A DNA stretch of 64,000 nt. It comes from JACVRW01 sp963813495 (GTDB lineage Bacteria > Actinomycetota > Thermoleophilia > Solirubrobacterales > Thermoleophilaceae). Of the stretch, positions 17,350 through 25,749 are shown piece by piece. Numbering within the stretch: the stretch's first letter is position 1; every line of letters begins with the position of its first letter. The stretch covers positions 591,542 to 655,541 of the forward strand of contig CAWEZC010000011.1 of assembly GCA_963813495.1 (NCBI GenBank), given 5' to 3'. Below the pieces are notes generated by a model. It saw only the letters and a program-made list of their open reading frames with translations, had not been told where the DNA came from and searched no databases. The position numbers and the translations under genes were made by a program.

Positions 17350-18849
17350 CTACAGCGGCCCGCGACGCCACGGCCCGGTGATCGCACAGGTCATGCCCTC
17401 GACCGGACCTTCGCTGAAGGCTGCGCGGCCGAACACGTTGACGAACAGCGTCCGTCCACTCGGGCTGAAGCAGCACCCGGCCAGCTCCGAGCTGTTCAGC
17501 ACGTTCACGGCCAACTCGAAGGCATCGCCGTGGCGGTCGATGCCGATCACGCGGTTGACGTTGTCGATGCCGGGCGCCAGCCGATGCGTGTCCACTAGCA
17601 CCGACGACGCGTCGTCCTCGCAGACGATCAGCCCGCCGCCCGGCGTGACGGTGAGGTTGTCGGGCGAGTCGAGCTCGGTCGCCGACGAGCTCTCGTAGAC
17701 GAGCCTCAGGGCGCCACGCCGGCCCTGCGGGTGGTACTCCCACACCTGGCCGAAGCCCTCGGCGTAGCCGTCGGGGTTGACGTCGCCGTTCTTGGCATCA
17801 CCGCCGCTGGTGGAGACGAAGAAGATGCGGCCGTGGTCCTCCCAGCAGCCCTCGAGGCGATTGAACAGAGCCGCGCCGTCCACGTAGCCCTGGCGGAAAA
17901 CGCCACCCGGGTCGTCGATGTTCTCGTAGTCGGGATCGGGCTCGTCGATGTCCAGCCACTTCACCGGTAGCCAGCGACCGACACGCTGTCCCTCGCGCAT
18001 GTCGAGCTGCGGGCGCCCGCGCACGGCGAGTATCTGCAGCTCCCCTCCCGCCACGAGCCGGCCCGGGTCGGAGGGTAGGTAGCGGTAGAAGCCCGCCCCG
18101 CGGCCTGAGCCCGGGTCCTCGGTCTCATAGACGACGCCGCTGCGCTGGTCCACCGCCACCGCCTCGTGCGCGAAGCGACCCGCGGCCCGTATCGGCTCTC
18201 CCTGCTCGAGCTCGTCGGGCCCGCGCGACAGGGGCACCTCGAAGAGATAGCCGTGGCGTTCCGGGAAGCGCTCGGCGGTGTTGAGGTTCTCGGGCCCGCC
18301 GACGGACTCCTCGGCGGTGATCCAGCTGCGGCGCCCGAGCCCTCGCCCGCCGGCGCAATTGACGATCGTCCCGTTGAGGCTCACCCAATCGGCGATGAGA
18401 CGCCGGCGGCGCTCGTCGTACACGAGCGTGGCGGTGCCACCGCCGGCCTCGGGGTCGTACTTCGCCGTGGGGTCGCCGAGCACGCTCCCGGTGCCGGGCG
18501 GGTTGCGATCCTCGCTGTTGCGGACCAGACGCACCTCGCCACGGCGGCGGCCGTCGAAGGCGCTCATACCGTCGAGGGCGAGCGGCGTCGGGTTGCCGTC
18601 GCTCATCGTCGAGCCCGAGTGACTGAACGTGACGTAGCTGAAGCCCGCCGGTAGGGCGAGCACCTCGACGCCTCGCTGGTCGGCCGTGCGCTTCAGGGGA
18701 CCGTACGAGTCGCCCGAGTGCGAGTGGCGTGGTGTCGCCGAGGCGTCACCGCGTAGGAGACGCTCGAGCGCCGAGGTGGTGAGGAGGCCGCCACCGGCGG
18801 CGGCCGCGCCGCGTGCGATGAAGCCGCGGCGGTTCAGCGTGGTGGGCAT
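17350..18849 (-). CDS. PhoX-type (DUF839) phosphatase with Tat signal
   Basis: This 499-residue protein starts at ATG 18849 after an AGAGGA ribosome-binding site. Its twin-arginine signal (NRRGFIARGAAAAGGGLL) matches export of folded metalloprotein. PF05787 features are present: PAGFSYVTFSHSG, RRGEVRLVRNSEDRNPPG, GGTATLVYD, LNGTIVNCAGG, SWITAEESVGGPENLN, HEAVAVDQRSGVVYETEDPG, FVSTSGGD, SPDNLTVTPGGGLIVCED and ELAGCCFSPSGRTLFVN. PhoX enzymes are Ca/Fe-dependent alkaline phosphatases. It is probably a periplasmic/cell-wall phosphate-scavenging enzyme, although some DUF839 proteins are uncharacterised. No Pho-box direct repeat was found upstream. Confidence 0.87.
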   Translation of the reverse strand: MPTTLNRRGFIARGAAAAGGGLLTTSALERLLRGDASATPRHSHSGDSYGPLKRTADQRGVEVLALPAGFSYVTFSHSGSTMSDGNPTPLALDGMSAFDGRRRGEVRLVRNSEDRNPPGTGSVLGDPTAKYDPEAGGGTATLVYDERRRRLIADWVSLNGTIVNCAGGRGLGRRSWITAEESVGGPENLNTAERFPERHGYLFEVPLSRGPDELEQGEPIRAAGRFAHEAVAVDQRSGVVYETEDPGSGRGAGFYRYLPSDPGRLVAGGELQILAVRGRPQLDMREGQRVGRWLPVKWLDIDEPDPDYENIDDPGGVFRQGYVDGAALFNRLEGCWEDHGRIFFVSTSGGDAKNGDVNPDGYAEGFGQVWEYHPQGRRGALRLVYESSSATELDSPDNLTVTPGGGLIVCEDDASSVLVDTHRLAPGIDNVNRVIGIDRHGDAFELAVNVLNSSELAGCCFSPSGRTLFVNVFGRAAFSEGPVEGMTCAITGPWRRGPL

Positions 18850-19049
18850 GAGGATCCTCTCATCCGCTTGTCCCCGTTCTATCCGGAGCCTGCGCGCTCT
18901 ACACGCGGGTTGGTCTCCAGACGGTCGATGGCGTTGCCACGAAAGAGGAGGCGAACGGTGTTGTCTCGGCTCAACTCCGACTCCAACAACGACGGACTCG
19001 GGAACGTCTCGGTGCGCGGCAACGCCCTGTGCGCTGCCCTCGAGGAGCG

Positions 19050-19631
19050 TTACACCGGCGGCGTCAGGTGGCCGGCGCCGGCCGCGCGGAGCGCTCCTGC
19101 GAGGGTGCCGAGCAGGAGCATGTGCATGTCCGCGCGCTCGAGCTCGCCGTGGTCCAGCCAGTCCTCGATTGTGCCGTCCATGAACCAGAGCCAGCCGTGG
19201 ACGGCGGCGCGGGCGGCGGGCGGCGGGGGGCTCCCTGCACCCAGCCCTTCGAGGATTCGCTCGGCGGTGCGCTCGCGCACCTCCGCGATCAGCGCGCCCA
19301 CCTCGGGCACGCTCGCGGCGCTCGCGAGCAACTTGCGGTAGGCCACCCCGTTCTCCTCGACCCAGGCGAGGAAGGCGTCGAGGCTCGACGAGAGCGCCTC
19401 GGCCGCCGGCAGCGCGGGATCGGGCTCCGTGCGCCGGCGCACCTCGTCGGCGGCCTGCTCCAGCGCCGCCACGAAGAACTCCTGCTTGCTCGAGAAGTAG
19501 TGGTAGAGGAGGGCCTTGGAGATGCCCGCCTCGCGCGCGATGCGCGCCATCGAGAGCTCTGCGAACGAGTGGCGCGCGAACAGGTGGCTGCCCAGAGCGA
19601 GGAGCTGCCTGCGCCGCTCGTCGACCGGCAT
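19050..19631 (-). CDS. TetR-family transcriptional regulator
   Basis: This 193-residue protein has an N-terminal TetR DNA-binding domain (ARHSFAELSMARIAREAGISKALLYHYFSSKQEFFVAALE) and an all-helical ligand domain. It is divergent from the GH31 gene (starts 59 bp apart) and lies downstream of the PhoX-type gene promoter. It may repress itself and the GH31 operon. The ligand is unknown. A minus-strand TAGGCT at 19662-19667 could be its -10 box, with a 30-nt leader. Confidence 0.87.
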   Translation of the reverse strand: MPVDERRRQLLALGSHLFARHSFAELSMARIAREAGISKALLYHYFSSKQEFFVAALEQAADEVRRRTEPDPALPAAEALSSSLDAFLAWVEENGVAYRKLLASAASVPEVGALIAEVRERTAERILEGLGAGSPPPPAARAAVHGWLWFMDGTIEDWLDHGELERADMHMLLLGTLAGALRAAGAGHLTPPV

Positions 19632-19676
19632 GCGCGTGTAGGCCGGATCGCCGATGCGCAGAGCCTACGCGGGGTC

Positions 19677-19682
19677 TAGGGT
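19677..19682 (+). promoter_or_regulatory. Putative -10 box of the first GH31 gene
   Basis: TAGGGT ends 8 nt before the GTG at 19691. It lies in the divergent gap with the TetR gene, where a TetR operator would be expected, although no clear palindrome was seen. Confidence 0.4.
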
Positions 19683-19690
19683 TGCGCCCC

Positions 19691-22108
19691 GTGCCGAGCG
19701 CTCTGTTGCCGGTGGTGGCCCTCTTGGCGGCGCTTCTCGCGGCCGTCCCGGCGTCGGCCGCGCCCGCGAAGGGCGACCTCTTCCCGCGCTCCGGTGGCCA
19801 ACCCTGGCGCCTGTCATTCGTGGACGGGGACGGGCGGGCCGTGCTCGCCGGCCTGCCCGCGACGCTTCGCTTCCGTACCGCCGCGGGCTGGTTTCGCGCT
19901 ACGGACGTGATCGATCGGAGCGATGGCAGCGAGCGCGGCGACGCGCTGCTGCGCACCAGCGATCCCGAGCGGCGTCGTCTCCGCGTGACCTACCGGCCGG
20001 CCGCACCGGGTGTGCTCGCGCTGCGGGTGCGCGTCGTGGGCGCCTCCACAGTGGATGTGAACGGTGTGGGCGCCTATTTCCGTGCTCCGCGCGGCGAGCG
20101 CTACCTCGGCTTCGGCGAGCGCTCCAACGCGGTCGACCAGCGCGGCAACGAGGTCGAGAACTATGTGGCCGAAGGACCCTTCGAGGAGGACGAGCGCGGG
20201 CTCATCCCGTCGTTCGTGCCCGCCTGGGGCTTCCACCCGCGCCCCGACGCCACCTACTTCCCGATGCCCTGGCTGCTCTCCACCGCCGGTTACGGCGTGC
20301 TGCTCGACAACCCGGAGCGCAGCGTCTTCCGCCTCGCTACCGAAAGCCGCGGCGCCTGGAGCGCCGAGGTCGACGCCGCCTCACTCAGCCTGCGTGTGTT
20401 CGCCGGCCCGCGCCCGGCCGATGTCCTGCGCCGCTTCACCGACGAGACCGGCCACCAGCCGCGGCCACCGTCGGCTGCCGTATTCGGGCCCTGGTACCAG
20501 CCGCGCGGCGCGGGCGAGCAGGCCGTTCTCGAGCGGCTTCAGCGCGAGGACGTACCGCTGTCGCTGGCCCAGACCTACACCCACTACGTGCCCTGTGCCG
20601 ACCAGGCCGGGCGTGAGACGGCCGAGCGTGAGCGGGTAAGCCGCTTGCACGCCCGCGGACTGGCGGTGACCACCTACTTCAACCCGATGATCTGCACGGG
20701 CCACCCGGCCTACGGCGAGGCGGTCGCGAGCGGGGCCTTGGCCCGGACCGCGAGCGGGGCTCCCTACACCTACCGCTACAGCACCCTCGAGAGCTTCGAC
20801 GTCGCCCAGTTCGACTTCAGCGCTCAGGCCGGGCGCGAGCTGTATGGCCGGCTGCTGGGCGAGGCGCGCAGCCACGGGCACGACGGCTGGATGGAGGACT
20901 TCGGCGAGTACACGCCGCTCGACTCGCGCTTCGCGAACGGGACCGGCGGCCTGCGCATGCACAACCGCTACCCGACCGACTACCACTGCGCCGCCCGGGC
21001 CGCGCAGCCGCGCGCGCTGCGCTTCGTGCGCTCGGGCTGGACCGGCACCGCGCGCTGCGCGCCTGTGGTGTGGGGCGGGGACCCGAGCGTCGACTGGGGC
21101 TTCGACGGGCTCGAGTCCTCGGTCGTCAACGGGATCAGCATGGGCCTGTCGGGGGTGAGCACCTGGGGCTCTGACATCGGCGGCTTCTTCGCGCTGCTCG
21201 AGAACCGCCTCACCCCCGAGCTGCTGGTGCGCTGGATCGAGTTCGGCGCCGTCTCCGGGGTGATGCGCACCCAGGCCAACGGCATCCGCGTGCCCGACTC
21301 GCCGCGCCCCCAGGTCTGGGACCCCGGGATCCAGCCCCACTGGCGCCGCTGGGCCAAGTTGCGCACGCAGCTCTATCCCTACATCGCTGCGGCCGCCGCC
21401 GAACACCGGCGCAACGGGCTGCCGCTGATGCGCCACCTCGCGCTGGCGCATCCCGGCGACCGGCGCGCCGCCGCGGTGGAGGACTCGTTCATGTTCGGGC
21501 CCGACCTGCTGGCGGCTCCGGTACTTCGCCCCGGTGCCACGCGCCGCGAGCTCTATCTGCCCGCGGGCCAGTGGGTGGACCTGTGGCGCTCCGCCCGCTA
21601 CCGGCCGGGCGACGGTGGGCTCGAGCTCGGTCGGGCCCGGCTGCTGCGCGGCGGACGACGCGTGAGCCTGCCGGCACCGCTCGGCGAGCTGCCGCTGCTG
21701 GCGCGCGCGGGCTCCCTGCTGGCTCTGCTGAGTCCCGATGTGGACACGCTCGCCGGCTACGGCGACCGGGCCGCGCCGGTGTCGCTGCGTGAGCGCGAGG
21801 GACGACGCGTGCTGCTGGCCTTTCCACGCGGTCGCTCGGCGGCTGCGCTGGAGGATGGCGGCGGGCTGGGCTCGCGCGAGCTGGATGACGGGAGCGGCTG
21901 GCGTCTCAGCGTCAACGGAGCGCGCAGCCGGCGCTGGCAGATCCAGGCCTCCCTGGGCGCACTGAAGCGTCCGTTCCGCCCCTGCCGGGTGAGCGCCGCG
22001 GGCGACGCAAGGCTGGGGAGCTGGCGTTACGACGCCCGCACCCGTGTGCTGCGGGCCACGCTGCGGGTGCGTCGGGGCGCGCTGTCCGTTCGCGCCTGCC
22101 GTATCTGA
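19691..22108 (+). CDS. Secreted glycoside hydrolase family 31 enzyme (1)
   Basis: This 805-residue protein has a signal peptide (ALLPVVALLAALLAAVPASA). It contains the GH31 N-terminal beta domain (GERYLGFGERSNAVDQRG) and the catalytic barrel. The nucleophile Asp is in HDGWMEDFGEYTP and the likely acid/base Asp is in VVWGGDPSVDWGFDGLESSV; GSDIGGFF follows. The C-terminal beta domains include FGPDLLAAPVLRPGATRRELYLPAG. The WMEDFGEY...MHNRYP pattern resembles the YihQ-like branch, but the sulfoquinovose-binding Trp/Arg pair is not evident, so an alpha-glucosidase or alpha-xylosidase role is equally open. GTG 19691 is favoured by the -10 box just upstream; a TTG at 19682 is less likely. Confidence 0.87.
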   Translation: MPSALLPVVALLAALLAAVPASAAPAKGDLFPRSGGQPWRLSFVDGDGRAVLAGLPATLRFRTAAGWFRATDVIDRSDGSERGDALLRTSDPERRRLRVTYRPAAPGVLALRVRVVGASTVDVNGVGAYFRAPRGERYLGFGERSNAVDQRGNEVENYVAEGPFEEDERGLIPSFVPAWGFHPRPDATYFPMPWLLSTAGYGVLLDNPERSVFRLATESRGAWSAEVDAASLSLRVFAGPRPADVLRRFTDETGHQPRPPSAAVFGPWYQPRGAGEQAVLERLQREDVPLSLAQTYTHYVPCADQAGRETAERERVSRLHARGLAVTTYFNPMICTGHPAYGEAVASGALARTASGAPYTYRYSTLESFDVAQFDFSAQAGRELYGRLLGEARSHGHDGWMEDFGEYTPLDSRFANGTGGLRMHNRYPTDYHCAARAAQPRALRFVRSGWTGTARCAPVVWGGDPSVDWGFDGLESSVVNGISMGLSGVSTWGSDIGGFFALLENRLTPELLVRWIEFGAVSGVMRTQANGIRVPDSPRPQVWDPGIQPHWRRWAKLRTQLYPYIAAAAAEHRRNGLPLMRHLALAHPGDRRAAAVEDSFMFGPDLLAAPVLRPGATRRELYLPAGQWVDLWRSARYRPGDGGLELGRARLLRGGRRVSLPAPLGELPLLARAGSLLALLSPDVDTLAGYGDRAAPVSLREREGRRVLLAFPRGRSAAALEDGGGLGSRELDDGSGWRLSVNGARSRRWQIQASLGALKRPFRPCRVSAAGDARLGSWRYDARTRVLRATLRVRRGALSVRACRI

Positions 22109-22116
22109 CAACCGCG

Positions 22117-22146
22117 TTTGCGCGCTGGCGCGATCGCGGCGAGACT
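22117..22146 (+). promoter_or_regulatory. Putative promoter of the second GH31 gene
   Basis: A TTTGCG -35-like element starts at 22117 and a GAGACT -10-like element lies at 22141-22146, 18 nt apart. The -10 ends exactly 6 nt before the GTG at 22153, as for a leaderless mRNA. The first base of the -10 box deviates from TAnnnT. Confidence 0.35.
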
Positions 22147-22152
22147 GGGCGC

Positions 22153-24507
22153 GTGCTCGCCCGCCCGATCCTGCCCGCCGCTGCCGCGGCCGCGGCGGCG
22201 GTCTTCGGCGCGGCCGGGCCCGCGACGGCCGCCCCCGAGCGGGCCAAGCCGCCCGTCGCGTCCTGGGCGGTGAAGGGCAACGCCGGAACCACGGCGCTGG
22301 TGGCCCGCAAGCCGTTCGGCATCAGGTTCCTGTCCCGGGGGCGCGAACTGCTCGGTGAGCTGCAGCCGCGCCGCTCGCCGACTCCGCGTGCGCTCCCGCT
22401 CACCCAGGATCCCGAGCCCTTCACCCTGGAGCGCCAACCGGACCGCGCCGTGTACGCGCCGCTCACCTTCGAGGTCGGCTCAGAGCTGCGCGCTCAGTGG
22501 AACGCGGGCTTCTGGAACGGCAACCTGCTGTTCTCGCGGCGCTCGGGTACCGTGCACTCCGCGCGCCGGGTGTTGTCGGCGCAAGTCAACGGCCGTGGAG
22601 CGCGCTTCGTGGTCTCCACCAGCGACGGCGACCGCCGGCTCGTCGTGCACGTCGCCCGCGACCGCGGCCGGGCCTTCCGGGTGCGCGTGCGGGCGACACC
22701 CTCGGCAGGCGTGATCACGATGGGCGATTCCTTCAAGGCGGGACGTGACGAGGGCTTCCACGGCTTCGGCGGACGCCATGGCGAGACCGACAAGCGCGGC
22801 CACAAGCTCTACGGCTGGACCGTGCAGGAGAACTTCGGCGGCCAGGGCACGCTCTCCCAGACCCAGCTGCTGCCCACCCTGACCGCGGACGGCACCGACT
22901 ACAGCGCCGAGACGCTGGCCCCGCCGGGACGGGTTCCGCAGGATCTTCCGGGTGGGTTCGAGCGCTACCTGGTCCCCGGCGGGCGCAACGCGGCCTACTA
23001 CCCGCAGGCGCAGTTCGTGTCCTCGCGCGGCTACGGCTTCATGCTCAATCAGACCGAGCTGTCGCGCTGGCGGATGGCCAACGATCGGAGCGATGCCTGG
23101 CAGGTCCAGGCCTCGGCCCGCAAGCTCGACTACACGGTCGTGCTGGGAAGCGATCCCGCGGACGCCGTGCGCGGCCTGACGGGCATCGGTGGACGCCACC
23201 GCCTGCCGCCGGCCTGGGCCCAGGGCGACATGCTCTGGCGGGCCGTCGCCACGCCGCCGCTCCCCGGCCTGCCGCCATCCGAGACGGCGGCGACCTACCG
23301 GGCGAAGATCGAGCAGGACATCGCCGACATCGACCGCTACGGGCTGAAGCCGAGCGGCTATTCGTTCGAGGGCTGGGCCCTGCTCGACGACCTCGACTAT
23401 GTGCGCGACGTGATCGCCCGCCTGCGCCGGCGCGGGATCCGCACGATCCTGTACCACCGCGCCTACGTCTCCAACGACGCGCTCGCGACTCAACCCAAGG
23501 GCGACTTCGAGGAGACCCGGCGGCTGGGCCTGGTGGCCAAGCGAGCCGACCGCTCGCCCTACCTGTTCGGCTCCAACGGTGGCGCACCCGCAACCCTGCT
23601 CGACTTCACGAATCCCAGAACGGTCGACTGGTGGCGCCGGCGGGTCGAGCTGACGCTCGACCTCGGCGCATCGGGATTCATGCAGGATTTCGGCGAGCAG
23701 GTCCAGGAGGACATGCGCTTCTCCGACGGCAGCACCGGGACGACGATGCACAACCGCTACCCGGTGCTCTGGCACCGGATCACGCGGCGCATCGTCGACG
23801 ACTACGCGCGCCGCAAGCGCCTGAAGCAGCCGATCTGGTTCTTCACCCGCGCGGGCTACAGCGGCCGTCCGGGCAGTGCGGCGTACGAGATGAGCAACTT
23901 CCCGGGCGACGAGACCACCGACTGGAGCGCCGGTTCCGGCCTGCGCTCGCTGGCCCCCGACATGCTCAACCGCGCCGTGGGCGGGGCGTTCGGCTACACG
24001 ACGGACATCGGCGGCTACATCGACTTCATCGACGGCCCGCCCGACGCCGAGCTGTTCACGCGCTGGAGCGAGTGGGCCGCGCTCACGCCCTACTTCCGCG
24101 TACACAACTCGGCGGTCAACGGCACCCGCATGCCCTGGTCGTACGGCGAGCCGACGCTGGCGCGCTGGAAGGGCCAGGCCGCGCTCCACGAGCGCGCCGT
24201 GCCCTACATGCGCCGGCTCTGGCGCGAGGCCCGCCGCACCGGCATGCCGATCACCCGGCCGCTGTGGCTCGCCTACCCCGGCGACCCGCGGGCGCGCAAC
24301 CAGGACCAGCAGTGGATGCTCGGGCCCGACGTGCTGGTGGCGCCGGTGGTTGAGAAGGGCGCTACAACGCGCAAGGTCTACTTCCCGCGTGGTTGCTGGC
24401 GTCTTCGCGGCGGTGGGCGTCGCTTCTGCGGGCGCGGCTACGCCGTGGTCGAGGCCCCGCTCGGCCGGCTGCCCTACTTCGTTCGCCTGGACGCCAAGCC
24501 CTTCTGA
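22153..24507 (+). CDS. Secreted glycoside hydrolase family 31 enzyme (2)
   Basis: This 784-residue protein has an Ala-rich signal peptide and is a diverged paralogue of the preceding gene. GH31 features are EGFHGFGGRHGETDKRGHKLYGW, LGASGFMQDFGEQVQEDMRF (nucleophile Asp), FFTRAGYSGRPGSAAYEMSNFPGDETTDWSAGSGLRS (acid/base Asp), YTTDIGGYIDF and WMLGPDVLVAPVVEKGATTRKVYFPRG. The nucleophile region (MQDFGEQ) differs from paralogue 1 (MEDFGEY), so the two probably act on different linkages of one glycan. It lies 44 bp downstream of paralogue 1, with its own promoter-like sequence. Confidence 0.87.
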   Translation: MLARPILPAAAAAAAAVFGAAGPATAAPERAKPPVASWAVKGNAGTTALVARKPFGIRFLSRGRELLGELQPRRSPTPRALPLTQDPEPFTLERQPDRAVYAPLTFEVGSELRAQWNAGFWNGNLLFSRRSGTVHSARRVLSAQVNGRGARFVVSTSDGDRRLVVHVARDRGRAFRVRVRATPSAGVITMGDSFKAGRDEGFHGFGGRHGETDKRGHKLYGWTVQENFGGQGTLSQTQLLPTLTADGTDYSAETLAPPGRVPQDLPGGFERYLVPGGRNAAYYPQAQFVSSRGYGFMLNQTELSRWRMANDRSDAWQVQASARKLDYTVVLGSDPADAVRGLTGIGGRHRLPPAWAQGDMLWRAVATPPLPGLPPSETAATYRAKIEQDIADIDRYGLKPSGYSFEGWALLDDLDYVRDVIARLRRRGIRTILYHRAYVSNDALATQPKGDFEETRRLGLVAKRADRSPYLFGSNGGAPATLLDFTNPRTVDWWRRRVELTLDLGASGFMQDFGEQVQEDMRFSDGSTGTTMHNRYPVLWHRITRRIVDDYARRKRLKQPIWFFTRAGYSGRPGSAAYEMSNFPGDETTDWSAGSGLRSLAPDMLNRAVGGAFGYTTDIGGYIDFIDGPPDAELFTRWSEWAALTPYFRVHNSAVNGTRMPWSYGEPTLARWKGQAALHERAVPYMRRLWREARRTGMPITRPLWLAYPGDPRARNQDQQWMLGPDVLVAPVVEKGATTRKVYFPRGCWRLRGGGRRFCGRGYAVVEAPLGRLPYFVRLDAKPF

Positions 24508-24573
24508 GCGCGCCCGCGCAGGATCCCGTGCAGCAAGCAGGGTCCGGTGGGGGCGGAGGCGAAAGCCGACGCG

Positions 24574-25086
24574 ATGAACCGTCACCTGCTCCCAGCTCTT
24601 GCTCTCGTCTTCGTGCTCCTACTGGCGTCCGCCGCCGGCGCGGCGGCGCAGGGTTCCTCCGCCGGCGCCCAGGCCGCTGTGCAGGACCCCGATACGCCCA
24701 CCGGCGAGCCGCAGCCCGGCGGCGAGGAAGAGCCCACCGACGAAGTGCCGGAGCCGGAGACGCCCGTGGAGGAGGCCCCGGTCACGCCCGGCGATCCTGG
24801 AGCCACGGCGCCCGGAACGAGCGCCGGCGGGACCCTGCCTCACACCGGCCTGGAGACGCTCTGGATCGCCCTCGCGGGCGTCGCGCTGCTTCTGCTTGGA
24901 GCACGGCTCAGGGTGCTCACCCGCATCCGCGAGGTCGTGCGCCGGCTGCGCACGCCCAAGGTCGCCCTGCGCGAGTCGCTCGAGGAGCTGCGCGCAGCCG
25001 GCGTCGAGGAGGACCGGCGCGCAGCCCTGCGACCCCCCCCGGTGGAGCCCACCACGCCGGGTGCGCGCCGGACCGCGAGGTCCTAG
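24574..25086 (+). CDS. LPxTG-like surface protein with a cytoplasmic tail
   Basis: This 170-residue protein has a signal peptide (LLPALALVFVLLLASAAGAAAQ), an acidic Pro/Glu-rich stretch, then GTLPHTGLETLWIALAGVALLLLGARLRV: an LPxTG-type motif followed by a membrane helix and basic residues. Unlike normal sortase substrates, it continues about 70 residues past the helix (REVVRRLRTPKVALRESLEELRAAG...). It may therefore be a membrane protein rather than a cell-wall-anchored one, or be cut by sortase despite the tail. The start is ATG 24574. Its stop overlaps the stop of the convergent sigma factor gene (CTAG 25083-25086). Confidence 0.65.
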   Translation: MNRHLLPALALVFVLLLASAAGAAAQGSSAGAQAAVQDPDTPTGEPQPGGEEEPTDEVPEPETPVEEAPVTPGDPGATAPGTSAGGTLPHTGLETLWIALAGVALLLLGARLRVLTRIREVVRRLRTPKVALRESLEELRAAGVEEDRRAALRPPPVEPTTPGARRTARS

Positions 25087-25616
25087 GCAGCGAAGGCCTG
25101 GGCCACTTCGCCGCGCGAGCGGTGCAGGCGGCTCATGACGGTGCCTATGGGCAGGCGCAGCGTCTCGGCGGCCTCCGCGTAGCTCAGCCCGGCCACGTCC
25201 ACCGCTGCGATCACGTCGCGCTTGTCCTCGGGCAGGGCCTTGATCAGGCCGTAGACCTCGCCCGCGATCAGGCGTGCCTCGGGGTCGGCGTTGCTGCGGG
25301 TGTCGGGCGGCTCGAACTCGTCGATCGCCACGGCCGGCCGCCGCCGTCCCTCGCTGACCATGTGGTTGGCAAGAACGTTGCGCAGGGTGCGCGCCAGGTA
25401 GGAGTAGTCGTCGTCGCCATGCAGGAAGCGTGGGCGGGCCAGAACGCGCACGTAGGTCTCCTGGACCACGTCGTCGGCGATGTGCGCGGAGGGGCAGACC
25501 GCGCGAGCCAGGCGGCGCAGCCGGGGCAGGTGGTCCGCCGCCTGCTGGGGGTCGAGGCGGCGTCGGCCGGCGGGGGCGGTGTCGGGGTCAGAGTGGGGGG
25601 CCAGGGTGCTTGTCAC
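25083..25616 (-). CDS. ECF-type RNA polymerase sigma factor
   Basis: This 177-residue sigma-70-family protein has region 2 (HLPRLRRLARAVCPSAHIADDVVQETYVRVLARPRF...YSYLARTLRNVLANHM) and region 4 (LPEDKRDVIAAVDVAGLSYAEAAETLRLPIGTVMSRLHRSRGEV). GTG 25616 is chosen because GGAGA lies 7 nt upstream; an in-frame start at 25709 is further out. No anti-sigma gene adjoins. It is divergent from the large LuxR regulator (133 bp apart), a possible common regulatory unit. Confidence 0.87.
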   Translation of the reverse strand: MTSTLAPHSDPDTAPAGRRRLDPQQAADHLPRLRRLARAVCPSAHIADDVVQETYVRVLARPRFLHGDDDYSYLARTLRNVLANHMVSEGRRRPAVAIDEFEPPDTRSNADPEARLIAGEVYGLIKALPEDKRDVIAAVDVAGLSYAEAAETLRLPIGTVMSRLHRSRGEVAQAFAA

Positions 25617-25737
25617 TGCGGTTTCTCCGTCGTCTCGGGGGCTCCCGCCACACTCACGGACGCTCACCCCCGGGATAACCCGGTAAACCACGGGGTGACC
25701 CCCGGACACCTGCCCGGGGTGGCGCCCCGGTCGGGGT

Positions 25738-25743
25738 TAGACT
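25738..25743 (+). promoter_or_regulatory. Putative -10 box of the LuxR-type regulator gene
   Basis: TAGACT ends exactly 6 nt before the GTG at 25750, which predicts a leaderless transcript. The preceding 40 bp contain a GC-rich near-inverted repeat (ACCCCCGG...CCGGGGT, 25698-25720) that could be an operator. Confidence 0.5.
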
Positions 25744-25749
25744 GAGCTC

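Noticed and set aside
18868..19341. Plus-strand open frame in the 200-bp gap between the PhoX-type and TetR genes
   Set aside because: It has no ribosome-binding site, signal or recognisable domain, and it continues antisense through the TetR gene. I see only the promoter region of the PhoX-type gene in this gap.
18850..19956. Long upstream extension of the PhoX-type frame, opposite the TetR and GH31 genes
   Set aside because: The Tat signal starts at ATG 18849 after a good ribosome-binding site. The extension is an antisense-type frame typical of high-GC DNA.
25617..25709. Earlier start (25709) for the ECF sigma factor
   Set aside because: The extra 31 residues are unlike region 2 leaders, and GTG 25616 has a well-spaced GGAGA site.
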